From positions 1 to 62,314 of the forward strand of contig QHSL01000090.1 in the NCBI GenBank assembly GCA_003220435.1: 62,314 nucleotides of DNA, in the 5' to 3' direction. The notes under the pieces were generated by a model, which was not told the DNA's origin, made no database searches, and worked only from the letters and a program-made list of their open reading frames with translations. This document shows, in pieces, positions 8,362 to 16,354 of the stretch. Position numbers and translations under genes: made by a program. The DNA is from Candidatus Rokuibacteriota bacterium (lineage in GTDB: Bacteria; Methylomirabilota; Methylomirabilia; Rokubacteriales; CSP1-6). Position 1 is the stretch's first letter. Each line of letters starts with the position of its first letter.

Positions 8362-8377
8362 CCTACCGGGTGGTAGG
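8362..8377. repeat. short dyad CCTACC-GGGT-GGTAGG
   Basis: Perfect six-base arms around a four-base centre, about 115 bases upstream of the dehydrogenase start. It could be an operator or a small hairpin. No other copy was seen. Confidence 0.3.
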
Positions 8378-8492
8378 AGACAACGACGAGGTACCGGGTA
8401 TCCAAGCACATCCCTGCGTGTGTGTCCAGGGGGCCTTTCCTGGTAGGCTAGGGCCTCGATTTTCCCGGGACGAAGCGCACGGAGGTGTCTGG

Positions 8493-9548
8493 ATGAAGCA
8501 TCGCATCGCCGCAATCCCCGGCGACGGAATCGGCAAGGAAGTCGTGCCCGAGGGCATGCGCGTTCTCGACGCCGCCGGGCGTCGCTTCGGGTTCGAGATC
8601 GAGTGGACGACCTTCGACTGGAGCTGCGAGCGCTACGCGCAGACCGGGCGGATGATGCCCGAGGACGGCCTCGACCAGCTGAGGCGGTTCGACGGGATCT
8701 TCCTCGGCGCCGTGGGCTTCCCCGGCGTGCCGGACCACGTTTCGCTCTGGGGGCTGTTGATCCCGATCCGGCGGGGCTTCCGCCAGTACGTGAACCTGCG
8801 TCCGGTGCGCCTGCTCAGGGGCGTCAAGTCGCCGCTCGCCGGGCGCGGGCCCGACGACATCGACATGCTGATCGTGCGCGAGAACAACGAGGGCGAGTAT
8901 TCGGAGATCGGCGGGCGGCTCTACCGGGGCACGCCGGAAGAGCTCGCCGTCCAGCAGTCGGTCTTCACGCGCACGGGCTGCGACCGGATCATGCGTTACG
9001 CGTTCGAGCTGGCGATGAAGCGGCCGCGACGGCACGTGACGTCGGCGACGAAGTCGAACGGGATCATCCACAGCATGCCGTACTGGGACGAGCGCTTCGC
9101 CGCGGTCGCGAAGGACTACCCGGACGTCAAGACCGCGCAGTTCCACATCGACATCCTGACCGCCCACTTCGTGCAGCACCCCGACTGGTTCGACGTCGTC
9201 GTCGGCTCGAACCTCTTCGGCGACATCCTCTCCGATCTCGGCCCCGCCATCGCCGGCTCCATCGGGCTGGCGCCGGGCGGCAACATCAATCCGGAGCGCG
9301 AGTACCCGTCGATGTTCGAGCCGGTGCACGGTTCGGCCCCGGACATCGCCGGCAAGGCGATCGCGAACCCGGTCGCCCAGATCTGGACGGGCGCGATGAT
9401 GCTGGAGCACCTCGGCCACGCCGACGCGGCGCGCGCGGTCGTCGCGGCGATCGAGCGCGTGGTGGCGGAGGGGAAGACGGTCACCCGCGATCTCGGTGGC
9501 CGGGCGACGACCGGCGAAGTCGGTCAGGCGATCGCCGCGCTGCTCTAG
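8493..9548 (+). CDS. tartrate/D-malate-type beta-decarboxylating dehydrogenase
   Basis: 351-residue NAD-dependent beta-decarboxylating dehydrogenase of the isopropylmalate/isocitrate family, most like tartrate dehydrogenase/decarboxylase or D-malate dehydrogenase (TtuC, DmlA). Visible motifs are IAAIPGDGIGKEVVPEG at the N-terminus, the substrate loop VNLRPVRLL, MLIVRENNEGEYSEIGGR, and the Mg-binding VVGSNLFGDILSDLGP. The NAD loop EPVHGSAPDIAGK comes before the C-terminus. ATG 8493 has GGAGG eight bases upstream, and longer in-frame starts lack one. It would act in the cytoplasm on a hydroxy-dicarboxylic acid, giving CO2 and NADH. Isopropylmalate dehydrogenase is less likely, as no leu genes are near. 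An AcpH-like gene follows ten bases downstream. Confidence 0.9.
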   Translation: MKHRIAAIPGDGIGKEVVPEGMRVLDAAGRRFGFEIEWTTFDWSCERYAQTGRMMPEDGLDQLRRFDGIFLGAVGFPGVPDHVSLWGLLIPIRRGFRQYVNLRPVRLLRGVKSPLAGRGPDDIDMLIVRENNEGEYSEIGGRLYRGTPEELAVQQSVFTRTGCDRIMRYAFELAMKRPRRHVTSATKSNGIIHSMPYWDERFAAVAKDYPDVKTAQFHIDILTAHFVQHPDWFDVVVGSNLFGDILSDLGPAIAGSIGLAPGGNINPEREYPSMFEPVHGSAPDIAGKAIANPVAQIWTGAMMLEHLGHADAARAVVAAIERVVAEGKTVTRDLGGRATTGEVGQAIAALL

Positions 9549-9558
9549 CGAGCCCCGC

Positions 9559-10212
9559 ATGAACTTCTTCGGGCACGCCGTCCTGGCGGTCCGCCACTGC
9601 GCCGATCCCGCCTTCGTGCTGGGCGCGATGCTGCCGGACTTCGCCACGATGATCCGGGCGCGCCCGCCGTTGACCGAGCACGCCGCGATCGACTTGGGCA
9701 TGCGATTTCACTGGCGAACCGACGACGCCTTCCACCGGTCGGGGGCGTTCGGCAACCACACCCACGAGGCAGTCACGTGGCTGTCGGCGCGCGGCGTGCG
9801 GAGCGGCAGCGCGCTCGCGGCGGCGCACGTCGGCGTCGAGATCCTGCTCGACGCCGCACTGGCTCACGACGCGCCCGGGCAGCAAGCCTATCTGGCCGCG
9901 CTCAACGGCGCCGCGCCCGGCGAGCTCGGGCGCCATGTGGCGTGGGCGTCCGACGAGCAGATCATGCGATTCGATCGTCTGCGGGAGCGGCTGCTCGAGC
10001 GCGGCCCGATCGTGAGCGACATCGCACCGGAAGTCGTGGCGGAACGTCTGCGGCGGGCCCTCGCCGACCGTCCCCGGCTCGCGCTGGACGCCGCGGCGGA
10101 GCTAGCCGTCCGCGATTGGGTCAGCGTGGCGCGCGCTCAGATCTCGGACTGCGCGGTCCCGCTGATTGAAGAGCTCACCACACAGCTTGCCGTCCTCGCG
10201 CGACCTAACTAA
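9559..10212 (+). CDS. AcpH-like (ACP phosphodiesterase family) protein
   Basis: 217-residue protein whose N-terminus (MNFFGHAVLAVR, then FVLGAMLPDFATMI and IDLGMRFHWRTDDAFH) follows the pattern of acyl-carrier-protein phosphodiesterase AcpH (PF04336). That family starts MNFLAHL, continues with a GN-LLGDF-like segment and then a His/Asp-rich HR-ID-FTD block. AcpH hydrolyses the phosphopantetheine arm from ACP. The resemblance is clear over the first 75 residues and weak beyond, so this may be a divergent relative with another substrate. The start lies ten bases after the dehydrogenase stop, so the two are probably cotranscribed. A fold-back element follows the gene. Confidence 0.6.
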   Translation: MNFFGHAVLAVRHCADPAFVLGAMLPDFATMIRARPPLTEHAAIDLGMRFHWRTDDAFHRSGAFGNHTHEAVTWLSARGVRSGSALAAAHVGVEILLDAALAHDAPGQQAYLAALNGAAPGELGRHVAWASDEQIMRFDRLRERLLERGPIVSDIAPEVVAERLRRALADRPRLALDAAAELAVRDWVSVARAQISDCAVPLIEELTTQLAVLARPN

Positions 10213-10229
10213 TCGTCGCGGAACCTACC

Positions 10230-10306
10230 GACCGCTCAAAAAAGTCCAGATGCAAGGCGGCGCAGCCGAGGGCGCCAACGCAGCAGATGGGCTTTTTTCA
10301 GCGGTC
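10230..10306. repeat. 77-bp fold-back element between convergent genes; probable bidirectional terminator
   Basis: The ends form an imperfect 18-bp inverted repeat: GACCGCT-C-AAAAAAG at the left, complementary to CTTTTTT-C-AGCGGTC at the right (16 of 18 positions match). An inner hairpin has GGCGC/GCGCC arms. Transcription from either side would meet a hairpin ending in a run of T, so it should terminate both converging genes. The right arm supplies the last two codons and the TGA of the thiolase gene. Its A/T tracts at the ends and GC-rich core resemble REP/MITE-like repeats. No second copy was seen in this window. Confidence 0.75.
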
Positions 10307-11461
10307 ATTAGCCAGAACGAGCGTGCCGGCGGCCGAGAGCATCCCGCCCATCCCGTTCACCAGCGAGAGCTTCGTATTCGGGACCTGCCGCGCGCCGCAC
10401 TCGCCCCGGAGCTGCCGTGTGGCCTCGATGATCGGGAAGATCCCGTACATGCCGCTGTGCGTGTACGAGAGCCCGCCGCCGTTGGTATTGATGGGGAGCT
10501 TGCCGCCGGGGGTCGAGCGCCCCTCCGCGAAGAAGTGCACGCCCTCGCCGCGCTTGGCAAGGCCCAGCGCCTCCAGCATGAGGGGCGGGCCCGAGGTGAA
10601 GGCGTCGTAGAGCATGATGTGGTTGAAGTCCGTGGCCTTGACCCCCGCCATCGCGAACGCCTTCTCGCCGGATCGACGCGTGGCCTCGCTGAACGTGAGG
10701 TCACGCATCTGCGTCAGCATGACGTGCTCGCTGCCCTCGCCGGCGCCGCGCACGTAGACCGGCCGCTTGGCGCAGTCCTTCGCGCGGTCGGCGCGCGTCA
10801 GGACCACGGCGCCGCCGGCGTCGGTGACGAGGCAGATGTTGAGGATGTTGAACGGCCAGACGACCGGGCGCGAGTCGAGCACGTCCTTCACGGTCAGCGG
10901 ATCGCGATTGCGCGCCTTCGGGTTGAGCGCCGCCCACTTGCGCGTGGAGACGGCGACCTGCGCCCACTGCTCGAGCGTGGTGCCGTGCTCGTGCATGTGA
11001 CGCGTGGTGATGAGACCGAAGTAGGTTGGCGCCCCGCCGAAGCCGTAGGGGAACTCGAACTGGCCGGGCAGCGCGGTGTCGCGCCGGGGCGAGACGCCGA
11101 CGCCCGAGCGCCCGGACTCGCCGTGGCTGACCACCGCAACGTCGCAGAGGCCGTGGTGGAGCGCCAGCACCGCGTGGCCGACCATGATGATGAACGAGCA
11201 GCCGCCGACGGTCGTGCCGTCGACATAGCGCGGAACCACGCCGATCGCCTCGCCGATCGTCGCCGGCGAGTGCTGGCCCGCGGTGAAGATGCCGTCGACC
11301 TCGGACACCTTGAGCCCGGCGTCGCGCACGGCGTTGGTGATCGCCTCGACGTGCAGGCTGAGCTGGCTCTTGCCGGGCAGGGTACCGATCTCGTCGCTCT
11401 CGTCCACGCCGACGATGCAGACGGAGTTGCTGAGCTCGCGCAGCTTCGCCAGGTCGCTCAT
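10298..11461 (-). CDS. thiolase family protein (lipid-transfer/SCP-x type acyltransferase)
   Basis: 387-residue member of the thiolase superfamily resembling the non-specific lipid-transfer/SCP-x thiolase branch rather than classical acetyl-CoA acetyltransferase. It shows the conserved core IGEAIGVVPRYVDGTTVGGCSFIIMVGHA segment by segment, with VGGCSF at the position of the nucleophile loop. Other motifs are CLVTDAGGAVVLTRAD, FNHIMLYDAFTSGPPLMLEALG and the C-terminal NTNGGGLSYTHSGMYG with its His. ATG 11461 has GGGGGAGG upstream and overlaps the stop of the DUF35 gene (ATGA). Such thiolase/DUF35 pairs act together in acyl-CoA side-chain breakdown, as in sterol degradation. The last two codons and stop come from the fold-back element. 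Confidence 0.88.
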   Translation of the reverse strand: MSDLAKLRELSNSVCIVGVDESDEIGTLPGKSQLSLHVEAITNAVRDAGLKVSEVDGIFTAGQHSPATIGEAIGVVPRYVDGTTVGGCSFIIMVGHAVLALHHGLCDVAVVSHGESGRSGVGVSPRRDTALPGQFEFPYGFGGAPTYFGLITTRHMHEHGTTLEQWAQVAVSTRKWAALNPKARNRDPLTVKDVLDSRPVVWPFNILNICLVTDAGGAVVLTRADRAKDCAKRPVYVRGAGEGSEHVMLTQMRDLTFSEATRRSGEKAFAMAGVKATDFNHIMLYDAFTSGPPLMLEALGLAKRGEGVHFFAEGRSTPGGKLPINTNGGGLSYTHSGMYGIFPIIEATRQLRGECGARQVPNTKLSLVNGMGGMLSAAGTLVLANDR

Positions 11462-11886
11462 CGCGCACCTCCCCCGACGGGCCGGAACATCGGGAGGCTG
11501 ACCTGGTCCGTCAGCTTCTCGAAGCAGACCTCGACCGGCATGTCGCAGCGGATCTGCTTCGGGTCCGGTGCGATGCCGACCAGGTTGGTCAGGATGCGCG
11601 GGCCTTCTTCGAGCTCGATCATCGCCAGCACCACCGGCGTTTTCACCTTGAACGCCTTGTTCAGGATCTGGTGGGCGATCTCGAAGGAGAAGAGCTTGCC
11701 GCGCCCGGTGGCCTGCACCCAGCCGATGTCGCGCGAGGCGCAGAACGGGCACGCGACGCGCGGGTACATGAACGGCTTCCCGCACGCGCGGCACTTGGGG
11801 ATCATGAGCCTGCCGTCCCGCGCGCCTTCCCAGTAGGGCCGGCACTCGGGCGTGATCGGAGTCGGGAGCGGGCGTTCGAGGTCCAT
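11458..11886 (-). CDS. DUF35 zinc-ribbon/OB-fold protein, thiolase partner
   Basis: 142-residue DUF35 (ChsH2-like, DUF35_N plus OB-fold) protein. The N-terminal rubredoxin-like zinc ribbon has two CxxC pairs (CRACGKP and CPFC, about 34-53). The rest forms an OB-fold with FSFEIAHQILNKAF and VVLAMIELEEGPRI. Proteins of this family bind a thiolase or a MaoC-like hydratase and may carry or gate acyl-CoA. Here the gene is translationally coupled to the thiolase downstream by an ATGA overlap, so the two very probably form a complex. A TAGAAT hexamer ends eight bases before the ATG, consistent with a leaderless transcript. Confidence 0.9.
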   Translation of the reverse strand: MDLERPLPTPITPECRPYWEGARDGRLMIPKCRACGKPFMYPRVACPFCASRDIGWVQATGRGKLFSFEIAHQILNKAFKVKTPVVLAMIELEEGPRILTNLVGIAPDPKQIRCDMPVEVCFEKLTDQVSLPMFRPVGGGAR

Positions 11887-11894
11887 GGGCGAGG

Positions 11895-11900
11895 ATTCTA
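11895..11900 (-). promoter_or_regulatory. -10 hexamer TAGAAT for the DUF35/thiolase operon
   Basis: On the minus strand TAGAAT ends eight bases before ATG 11886, so the transcript should begin at or next to the start codon. There is no Shine-Dalgarno sequence in the gap and no clear -35. Confidence 0.5.
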
Positions 11901-11913
11901 ACGCAAGCTGAGG

Positions 11914-11919
11914 TAAAGT
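11914..11919 (+). promoter_or_regulatory. -10 hexamer TAAAGT for the M24-fold gene
   Basis: TAAAGT lies 20 bases before ATG 11940. Between them is GAGGAG, a normal Shine-Dalgarno sequence, so this gene has a short leader. It is divergent from the DUF35 promoter. Confidence 0.35.
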
Positions 11920-11939
11920 ACCGCCCCGAGGAGACCGCC

Positions 11940-13247
11940 ATGGCCCGGAAGCAGGACGCGCCCAGGGCTCGCCCGGTGACCGCCGACGACGTGGATCCCC
12001 GCCATCGCTGGGACCGGCCGCTGCAGGCGCCCGGTCACACGCAAGTCGACTTCGAGGAGCGCGTGGATTTCCATCGCCTCCACGCCTATCGTCTCGGCCG
12101 CGCGCGCCAGGCCCTGGCGCGCTCGGGCCTCGGCGCGCTCCTCGTGTTCGACCAGTACAACATCCGCTATCTCTCCGGCACCGTCATCGGCGAGTGGGCG
12201 CGCGACAAGCTCACGCGATGGTGCCTGCTGACCGGCAACGGCGAGCCGTGGGTGTGGGATTTCGGCTCCGCCGCGCGTCACCATCGCCTCTACACGCCGC
12301 AGATCCCGGTCCGGCAGTCGCTGGCGGGCATGGTCGGCATGCGCGGCGCTGTCTCGCCGAAGGCCGGGCTCTTCGGCAAGGCGGCGCAGGAGATTCGCGA
12401 CATCCTGCGCGCCGAGGGCGTGGCCGGGATGCCGCTCGGGATCGATCTCGTGGAGCCGCCGTTCCTCTTTGCATTGCAAGAGCTCGGCATCGAGGTGCGC
12501 GACGGCCAGCAGGTGATGCTGGAAGCGCGGATGCTGAAGAGCCAGGACGAGCTGACGCTCCTCAACATGGCGGCGGCGATGGTGGACGGCGTCTATCAGG
12601 ACATCTTCGAGGCGCTCAAGCCGGGTGCCCGCGAGAACGAGATCGTTGCGCTCGCCACCAAGCGCCTCTACGAGATGGGCTCCGACTGCGTGGAGGCGAT
12701 CAACGCGATCTCCGGGGAGCGATGCAGCCCGCACCCGCACAACTTCACGGATCGGATCATTCGCCCCGGGGACCAGGCGTTCTTCGACATCATCATGTCG
12801 TTCGTCGGCTACCGCACGTGCTACTACCGCACCTTCGGCGTGGGCCGCGCCACCAAGCCGCAGATCGTCGCGTACAAGAAGGCGCGCGAGTGGATGGACG
12901 AGGCGATCGCCCTCATCAAGCCCGGCGTGGCCACCGACAAGATCGCTCGCGCGTTCCCCAAGGCGCAGGAGATCGGCTTCGACAGCGAGATGGCGGCATT
13001 CGGGCTCAACTTCTGCCACGGCATCGGTCTGGGGCTCCACGAACGCCCGATCATCAGCCGGCTCAACTCCTTCGACGATCCGATGGAGCTGCAGGCCGGG
13101 ATGATGTTCGCGGTGGAGACGTACTGCCCGGCCACCGACGGCGTCTCGGCGGCGCGCATCGAGGAGGAAGTGATCGTGACGCCGAGCGGCGCCCAGATCA
13201 TCACGCTCTTCCCGGCCGACGAGCTTCCGGTCGCGAACCGCTACTAG
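11940..13247 (+). CDS. M24 (Xaa-Pro peptidase-like, pita-bread fold) protein with altered metal site
   Basis: 435-residue protein with creatinase-type N-terminal domain (about 50-210) and C-terminal pita-bread domain (about 215-430) typical of Xaa-Pro dipeptidases and creatinases. Visible active-site blocks are the first Asp in FFDIIMSFVGY, the catalytic His in FCHGIGLGLHERP, and metal-binding Glu in AVETYCP and in ARIEEEV. The second metal-binding Asp, expected eleven residues after the first, is replaced by Cys (RTCYYRTF instead of the usual SDITRTF). Activity may therefore be altered or not peptidolytic. The gene has a good ribosome site, GAGGAG, and is followed 16 bases later by an alpha/beta hydrolase gene. 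Confidence 0.85.
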   Translation: MARKQDAPRARPVTADDVDPRHRWDRPLQAPGHTQVDFEERVDFHRLHAYRLGRARQALARSGLGALLVFDQYNIRYLSGTVIGEWARDKLTRWCLLTGNGEPWVWDFGSAARHHRLYTPQIPVRQSLAGMVGMRGAVSPKAGLFGKAAQEIRDILRAEGVAGMPLGIDLVEPPFLFALQELGIEVRDGQQVMLEARMLKSQDELTLLNMAAAMVDGVYQDIFEALKPGARENEIVALATKRLYEMGSDCVEAINAISGERCSPHPHNFTDRIIRPGDQAFFDIIMSFVGYRTCYYRTFGVGRATKPQIVAYKKAREWMDEAIALIKPGVATDKIARAFPKAQEIGFDSEMAAFGLNFCHGIGLGLHERPIISRLNSFDDPMELQAGMMFAVETYCPATDGVSAARIEEEVIVTPSGAQIITLFPADELPVANRY

Positions 13248-13263
13248 ACCCCGAGGCGCCGAC

Positions 13264-14034
13264 ATGGCCAAGGCTAGGCTCAACGGAATCGAAATCGACT
13301 ACGACGTGACCGGGCGCGGGCGCGCCGTGATCCTCTCGCACGGTTACGGCGCCACGCGGCGCATGTGGAACGGCCAGCACGGGGCGCTGGGCGACCGTTA
13401 CCGGCTCATCACCTGGGACATGCGCGGCCACGGCCAGACGGAGAGCCTCCCGGATCCGGCGCAGTACTCCCTGGCGCTGACGGTCGCCGACATCCGCGCG
13501 CTGCTGGGGTCGCTCGGCGTGAGCCGGGCCGTCGTCGGCGGCCTCTCGCTCGGCGGCTACGTGTCGCTCGCATTCTACCTGGCGCACCCAGAGATGGTTG
13601 AGGCGCTGGTCATCTGCGACTCCGGCCCCGGCTTTCGCAACGCCGAGGCCCGCGCGGCGTGGAACCAGCGCGCCCACGAGCGCGCCGCCGCGCTGGAGGC
13701 GCGCGGGCTCGAGGCGATGGGCGGGCGAAGCGCCGAGGTGCGCCAGGCGCTCACGCATCACCGGAGCGCCCAGGGGCTCGCGCACGCGGCGCGCGGGATG
13801 CTCGCCCAGGTCGACGGCCTCGTGATCGACGGGCTCGCGGCGATCCGCGTGCCCACGCTGATCATCGTGGGTGACCGCGACGAGCCGTTCGTGGGGGCCT
13901 GCGAGTACATGGCGAAGAAGATTCCGAATGCGAGGCTCGAGGTGATCGCGGGCGCCGGCCACTCGTCGAATCTCGATCAGCCCGCGGCGTTCGATCGAGT
14001 GCTGCTGAGCTTCCTGGACTCGCTCCCGGCGTAA
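13264..14034 (+). CDS. alpha/beta hydrolase
   Basis: 256-residue alpha/beta-hydrolase-fold enzyme. The oxyanion-hole segment SHGYGATRRMW lies near the N-terminus. The nucleophile elbow GGLSLGGY has its Ser near 98. The acid is probably the Asp in VGDRDEPFV, and the catalytic His is in AGAGHSSNLDQP near the end. Similarity is to the haloperoxidase / 3-oxoadipate enol-lactonase-like group. It follows the M24-fold gene closely on the same strand, suggesting joint expression. The catalytic triad is clear, but the substrate (ester, lactone or C-C bond) is not. Confidence 0.87.
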   Translation: MAKARLNGIEIDYDVTGRGRAVILSHGYGATRRMWNGQHGALGDRYRLITWDMRGHGQTESLPDPAQYSLALTVADIRALLGSLGVSRAVVGGLSLGGYVSLAFYLAHPEMVEALVICDSGPGFRNAEARAAWNQRAHERAAALEARGLEAMGGRSAEVRQALTHHRSAQGLAHAARGMLAQVDGLVIDGLAAIRVPTLIIVGDRDEPFVGACEYMAKKIPNARLEVIAGAGHSSNLDQPAAFDRVLLSFLDSLPA

Positions 14035-14043
14035 GCCGCTGGC

Positions 14044-15234
14044 TTAGCCTCTCGGCAGCCCGAGCACCCGCTCGCCGATGATGTTGCGCTGGATCTCGCT
14101 CGTTCCCGCCGAAATGGTGTACTGACGCGCGGCGAGCACGCGGTTGAACCAGCGCGGCGCGTCCGGCACCGTCGCGGAGGCCTGGTTCACGAGCACGTGC
14201 ATGCCGAGGAGCTCACCGGCGGCGTCCGCGATCCTCACACCCAGTTCGGAGCCGCTGAGCTTCAGGATCGACCCCTCAGGCCCTGGCGGCTCACCGCGCA
14301 GCTGCCGCGTGAGGCTGCGCAGCCGCGTGAGCTTGAGCGCCTCCGAATCGATCGTGAGCTGGGCCAGCCGCTGGCGTATCCACGGGTGCTCCCACGCCGG
14401 CCGCCCGTCGATCGGCACCCGGCGCGCCAGGGCGATCAGCCGCGCGATCTGCGCGGTGTGACTGCGGCCGCCGGCCGAGTGGCGCTCGTACATCAGCGTG
14501 GTCGTGGAGACCTTCCAGCCCTGGTTGACCGGCCCGAGGAGATTCGCCTTGGGCACGACGACGTCGGTGAAGAAGACCTCGTTGAAGTGGTGATGGCCGG
14601 TCATCAGGACGAGCGGCCGCACGGTGATGCCCGGCGTCGACATGGGTACCAGCAGGCAGCTGATGCCCTGGTGCTTGGGCACGTCGGGATTCGTGCGCAC
14701 CAGCAAGATGATCCAGTGGGCGAAATGCGCACCCGACGTCCACACCTTCTGGCCGTCGACGACGAAATGGTCGCCGCGGTCGACCGCGCGCGTGCGGAGG
14801 CTCGCCAGATCGGAGCCGGCGCCCGGCTCGGAGAACCCCTGGGCCCAGATCTCGTGGCCGCTGAGGATCGCGGGGAGATGGCGACGCTTCTGCTCGTCGG
14901 TTCCCCAGTGGATGAGGGTCGGGCCCACCAGGCTCAGGCCCATGTTGCCGGGAAGCACCGGCGCGCGCGCCGCCGCGTACTCCTCGTCCCAGATGACTCG
15001 CTCGATCAGGCCGACGCCGCGGCCACCGTATTCCTTGGGCCACGTGACCCCGACCCAGCCCGCGGCGTGCATGGTCTTCTGCCAGCGGCAGCGGCGCTCG
15101 AACGTCTCGCGGTCGGACGCGACGCGGTCGTCGGCGGCGTCATCGATACAGAGAGCGGGCGGGAGGTTTGCGGCGAGCCAACCGCGGAACTCCTTGCGAA
15201 AGGCCTCGTGCTCGGCGGCGAACTCGAAGTCCAT
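14044..15234 (-). CDS. acyl-CoA dehydrogenase
   Basis: 396-residue FAD-dependent acyl-CoA dehydrogenase, full length for the family. The N-terminal helical domain includes GWVGVTWPKEYGGRG. The FAD/substrate-binding middle domain has WAQGFSEPGAGSDLASLRTRA and VDGQKVWTSGA. The C-terminal four-helix domain ends in QYTISAGTSEIQRNIIGERVLG, the usual flavin-contacting motif. It dehydrogenates an acyl-CoA at C2-C3 and passes electrons to an electron-transfer flavoprotein. The Glu that serves as base varies among relatives and I could not assign it. It is convergent with the alpha/beta hydrolase gene, with nine bases between their stop codons. Confidence 0.94.
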   Translation of the reverse strand: MDFEFAAEHEAFRKEFRGWLAANLPPALCIDDAADDRVASDRETFERRCRWQKTMHAAGWVGVTWPKEYGGRGVGLIERVIWDEEYAAARAPVLPGNMGLSLVGPTLIHWGTDEQKRRHLPAILSGHEIWAQGFSEPGAGSDLASLRTRAVDRGDHFVVDGQKVWTSGAHFAHWIILLVRTNPDVPKHQGISCLLVPMSTPGITVRPLVLMTGHHHFNEVFFTDVVVPKANLLGPVNQGWKVSTTTLMYERHSAGGRSHTAQIARLIALARRVPIDGRPAWEHPWIRQRLAQLTIDSEALKLTRLRSLTRQLRGEPPGPEGSILKLSGSELGVRIADAAGELLGMHVLVNQASATVPDAPRWFNRVLAARQYTISAGTSEIQRNIIGERVLGLPRG

Positions 15235-15247
15235 GGCGAGCGAGCCG

Positions 15248-15277
15248 AGGCTAGTCGGCGCGCCCGGGCGGTGTCAA
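15248..15277 (-). promoter_or_regulatory. sigma-70-type promoter for the acyl-CoA dehydrogenase
   Basis: On the minus strand TTGACA (15277-15272) and TAGCCT (15253-15248) are separated by 18 bases. The -10 hexamer is 13 bases before the ATG at 15234. Confidence 0.55.
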
Positions 15278-15292
15278 GAAGGTCCGCCTGCC

Positions 15293-15583
15293 TCAGGCGA
15301 CATGGCGTCGCCGGGCCTTCGGTCCTCCCTTTGACCACGTGGTCGGCCGCTCTCCGCCGTGTGCGCCCCGCGGCTGGCCGCCGAGGTTGAGGATAGCGTC
15401 GACGTCCTTGCAGCCAAGAACTCGCGCGATCACCTTCCACCCTTCTCCGGCTCGGCGCATGGCGAGGATCTCGCTCGCGGACTTTGCATGGCTCGGGTCG
15501 GGTTGATTTGCCTCGAGCGCGAGCAGAATCGAGATCTCGTTGAAGTCCAACCACTTGACCTGGCTCTGCGAGGTCCGCCCCAT
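15293..15583 (-). CDS. small basic protein of unknown function
   Basis: 96-residue protein starting at ATG 15583 with AAGGAGG nine bases upstream, which is why the longer start at 15622 was not used. The N-terminal half (WLDFNEISILLALEANQ, then SASEILAMRRAGEGWKVIA) looks folded and helical. The C-terminal 35 residues are Gly/Arg/Lys-rich and basic (ending GPKARRRHVA), which could bind nucleic acid. I recognise no family. It precedes the acyl-CoA dehydrogenase on the same strand, but that gene has its own promoter. Confidence 0.62.
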   Translation of the reverse strand: MGRTSQSQVKWLDFNEISILLALEANQPDPSHAKSASEILAMRRAGEGWKVIARVLGCKDVDAILNLGGQPRGAHGGERPTTWSKGGPKARRRHVA

Positions 15584-15847
15584 CGCAGTCCCTCCTTGAC
15601 GAGGCCGCCGTGCACCCGTCATGTCACACGTAGGCTGTCAGCGGTTGACTGCAAGGAGTATACCTGCGATGCAACGCCAGTGTAGACAACGTCTTGCGCA
15701 CCCGAGGTGCCGAGACCGTCAGCCCGATGACAGTCCATGTGTAGGTTCCGTGTCGCCACCGTCGCTATGGCAATCCCCAGGATCTCGCCCGGATGATCAA
15801 GCGCCAGCTCGATCCGGCGCGCGGCGTGGCAGAAGCCCGATCGCGTC

Positions 15848-16354
15848 GTGGCCGCGCTGGATCTACGGCGCGGGCAGGTGGTCGGAGAGATCGGCTCGGG
15901 ACCTGGCTACTTCACGTTGCGGCTCGCGCGGGCCGTGGGTCCGTCGGGGCATGTCTACGCGGTGGATCCCGAGCCCGGCGTGCTGGAGGCGCTGCGCGCA
16001 CGGCTTGTCCGGGCGCGCGTCCGCAACGTCACGCCCGTCCTGGCGCTCGGCCGCGATCCGGTCTTGCCCCCCGGAACGTGCGATCTCGCGTTGATCGTGA
16101 ACGCGTATCACCACTTCGACGACGGCCCGGCGCTCCTGCGTCGCGTCACCCGCGCGCTCACCGCGAGCGGGCGCGTGGTGAGCATCGACTGGGACGACCG
16201 CGAGACACCGGTGGGCCCGCCGCTGGGCCGCCGCGTGCCGCTCGAGCGGTTCCTGCGCGACGCGGGGCGCGCCGGTTTGTGGCGCGTCAGCGAGCATCGC
16301 TTCTTGCCGCACCATATTTTCTCGAGCTCGGGCGAAAGAAATCGTCGCGCGTGA
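15848..16354 (+). CDS. class I SAM-dependent methyltransferase, 5' end damaged or unresolved
   Basis: 168 residues from GTG 15848, with a Rossmann methyltransferase core. The SAM-binding motif I is VVGEIGSGPGYFTLRLA, the acidic residue after strand 2 is in VYAVDPEPG, and LALIVNAYHHFDD corresponds to motif IV. Convincing protein sequence continues upstream of the GTG in the same frame (WQKPDRVVAALDL, the usual lead-in of this family) to about 15797. No start codon precedes it, and TGA at 15794 interrupts a frame that would otherwise begin at ATG 15767. The gene may be a pseudogene or contain a sequencing error, or use a short start. Its stop codon forms the loop of a hairpin. Confidence 0.65.
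   Translation: MAALDLRRGQVVGEIGSGPGYFTLRLARAVGPSGHVYAVDPEPGVLEALRARLVRARVRNVTPVLALGRDPVLPPGTCDLALIVNAYHHFDDGPALLRRVTRALTASGRVVSIDWDDRETPVGPPLGRRVPLERFLRDAGRAGLWRVSEHRFLPHHIFSSSGERNRRA

Noticed and set aside
15623-15847. Plus-strand frames before the methyltransferase as a separate small gene
   Set aside because: They are short, Arg/Ser/Pro-rich and lack a ribosome site; the region is better read as the damaged 5' end of the methyltransferase.
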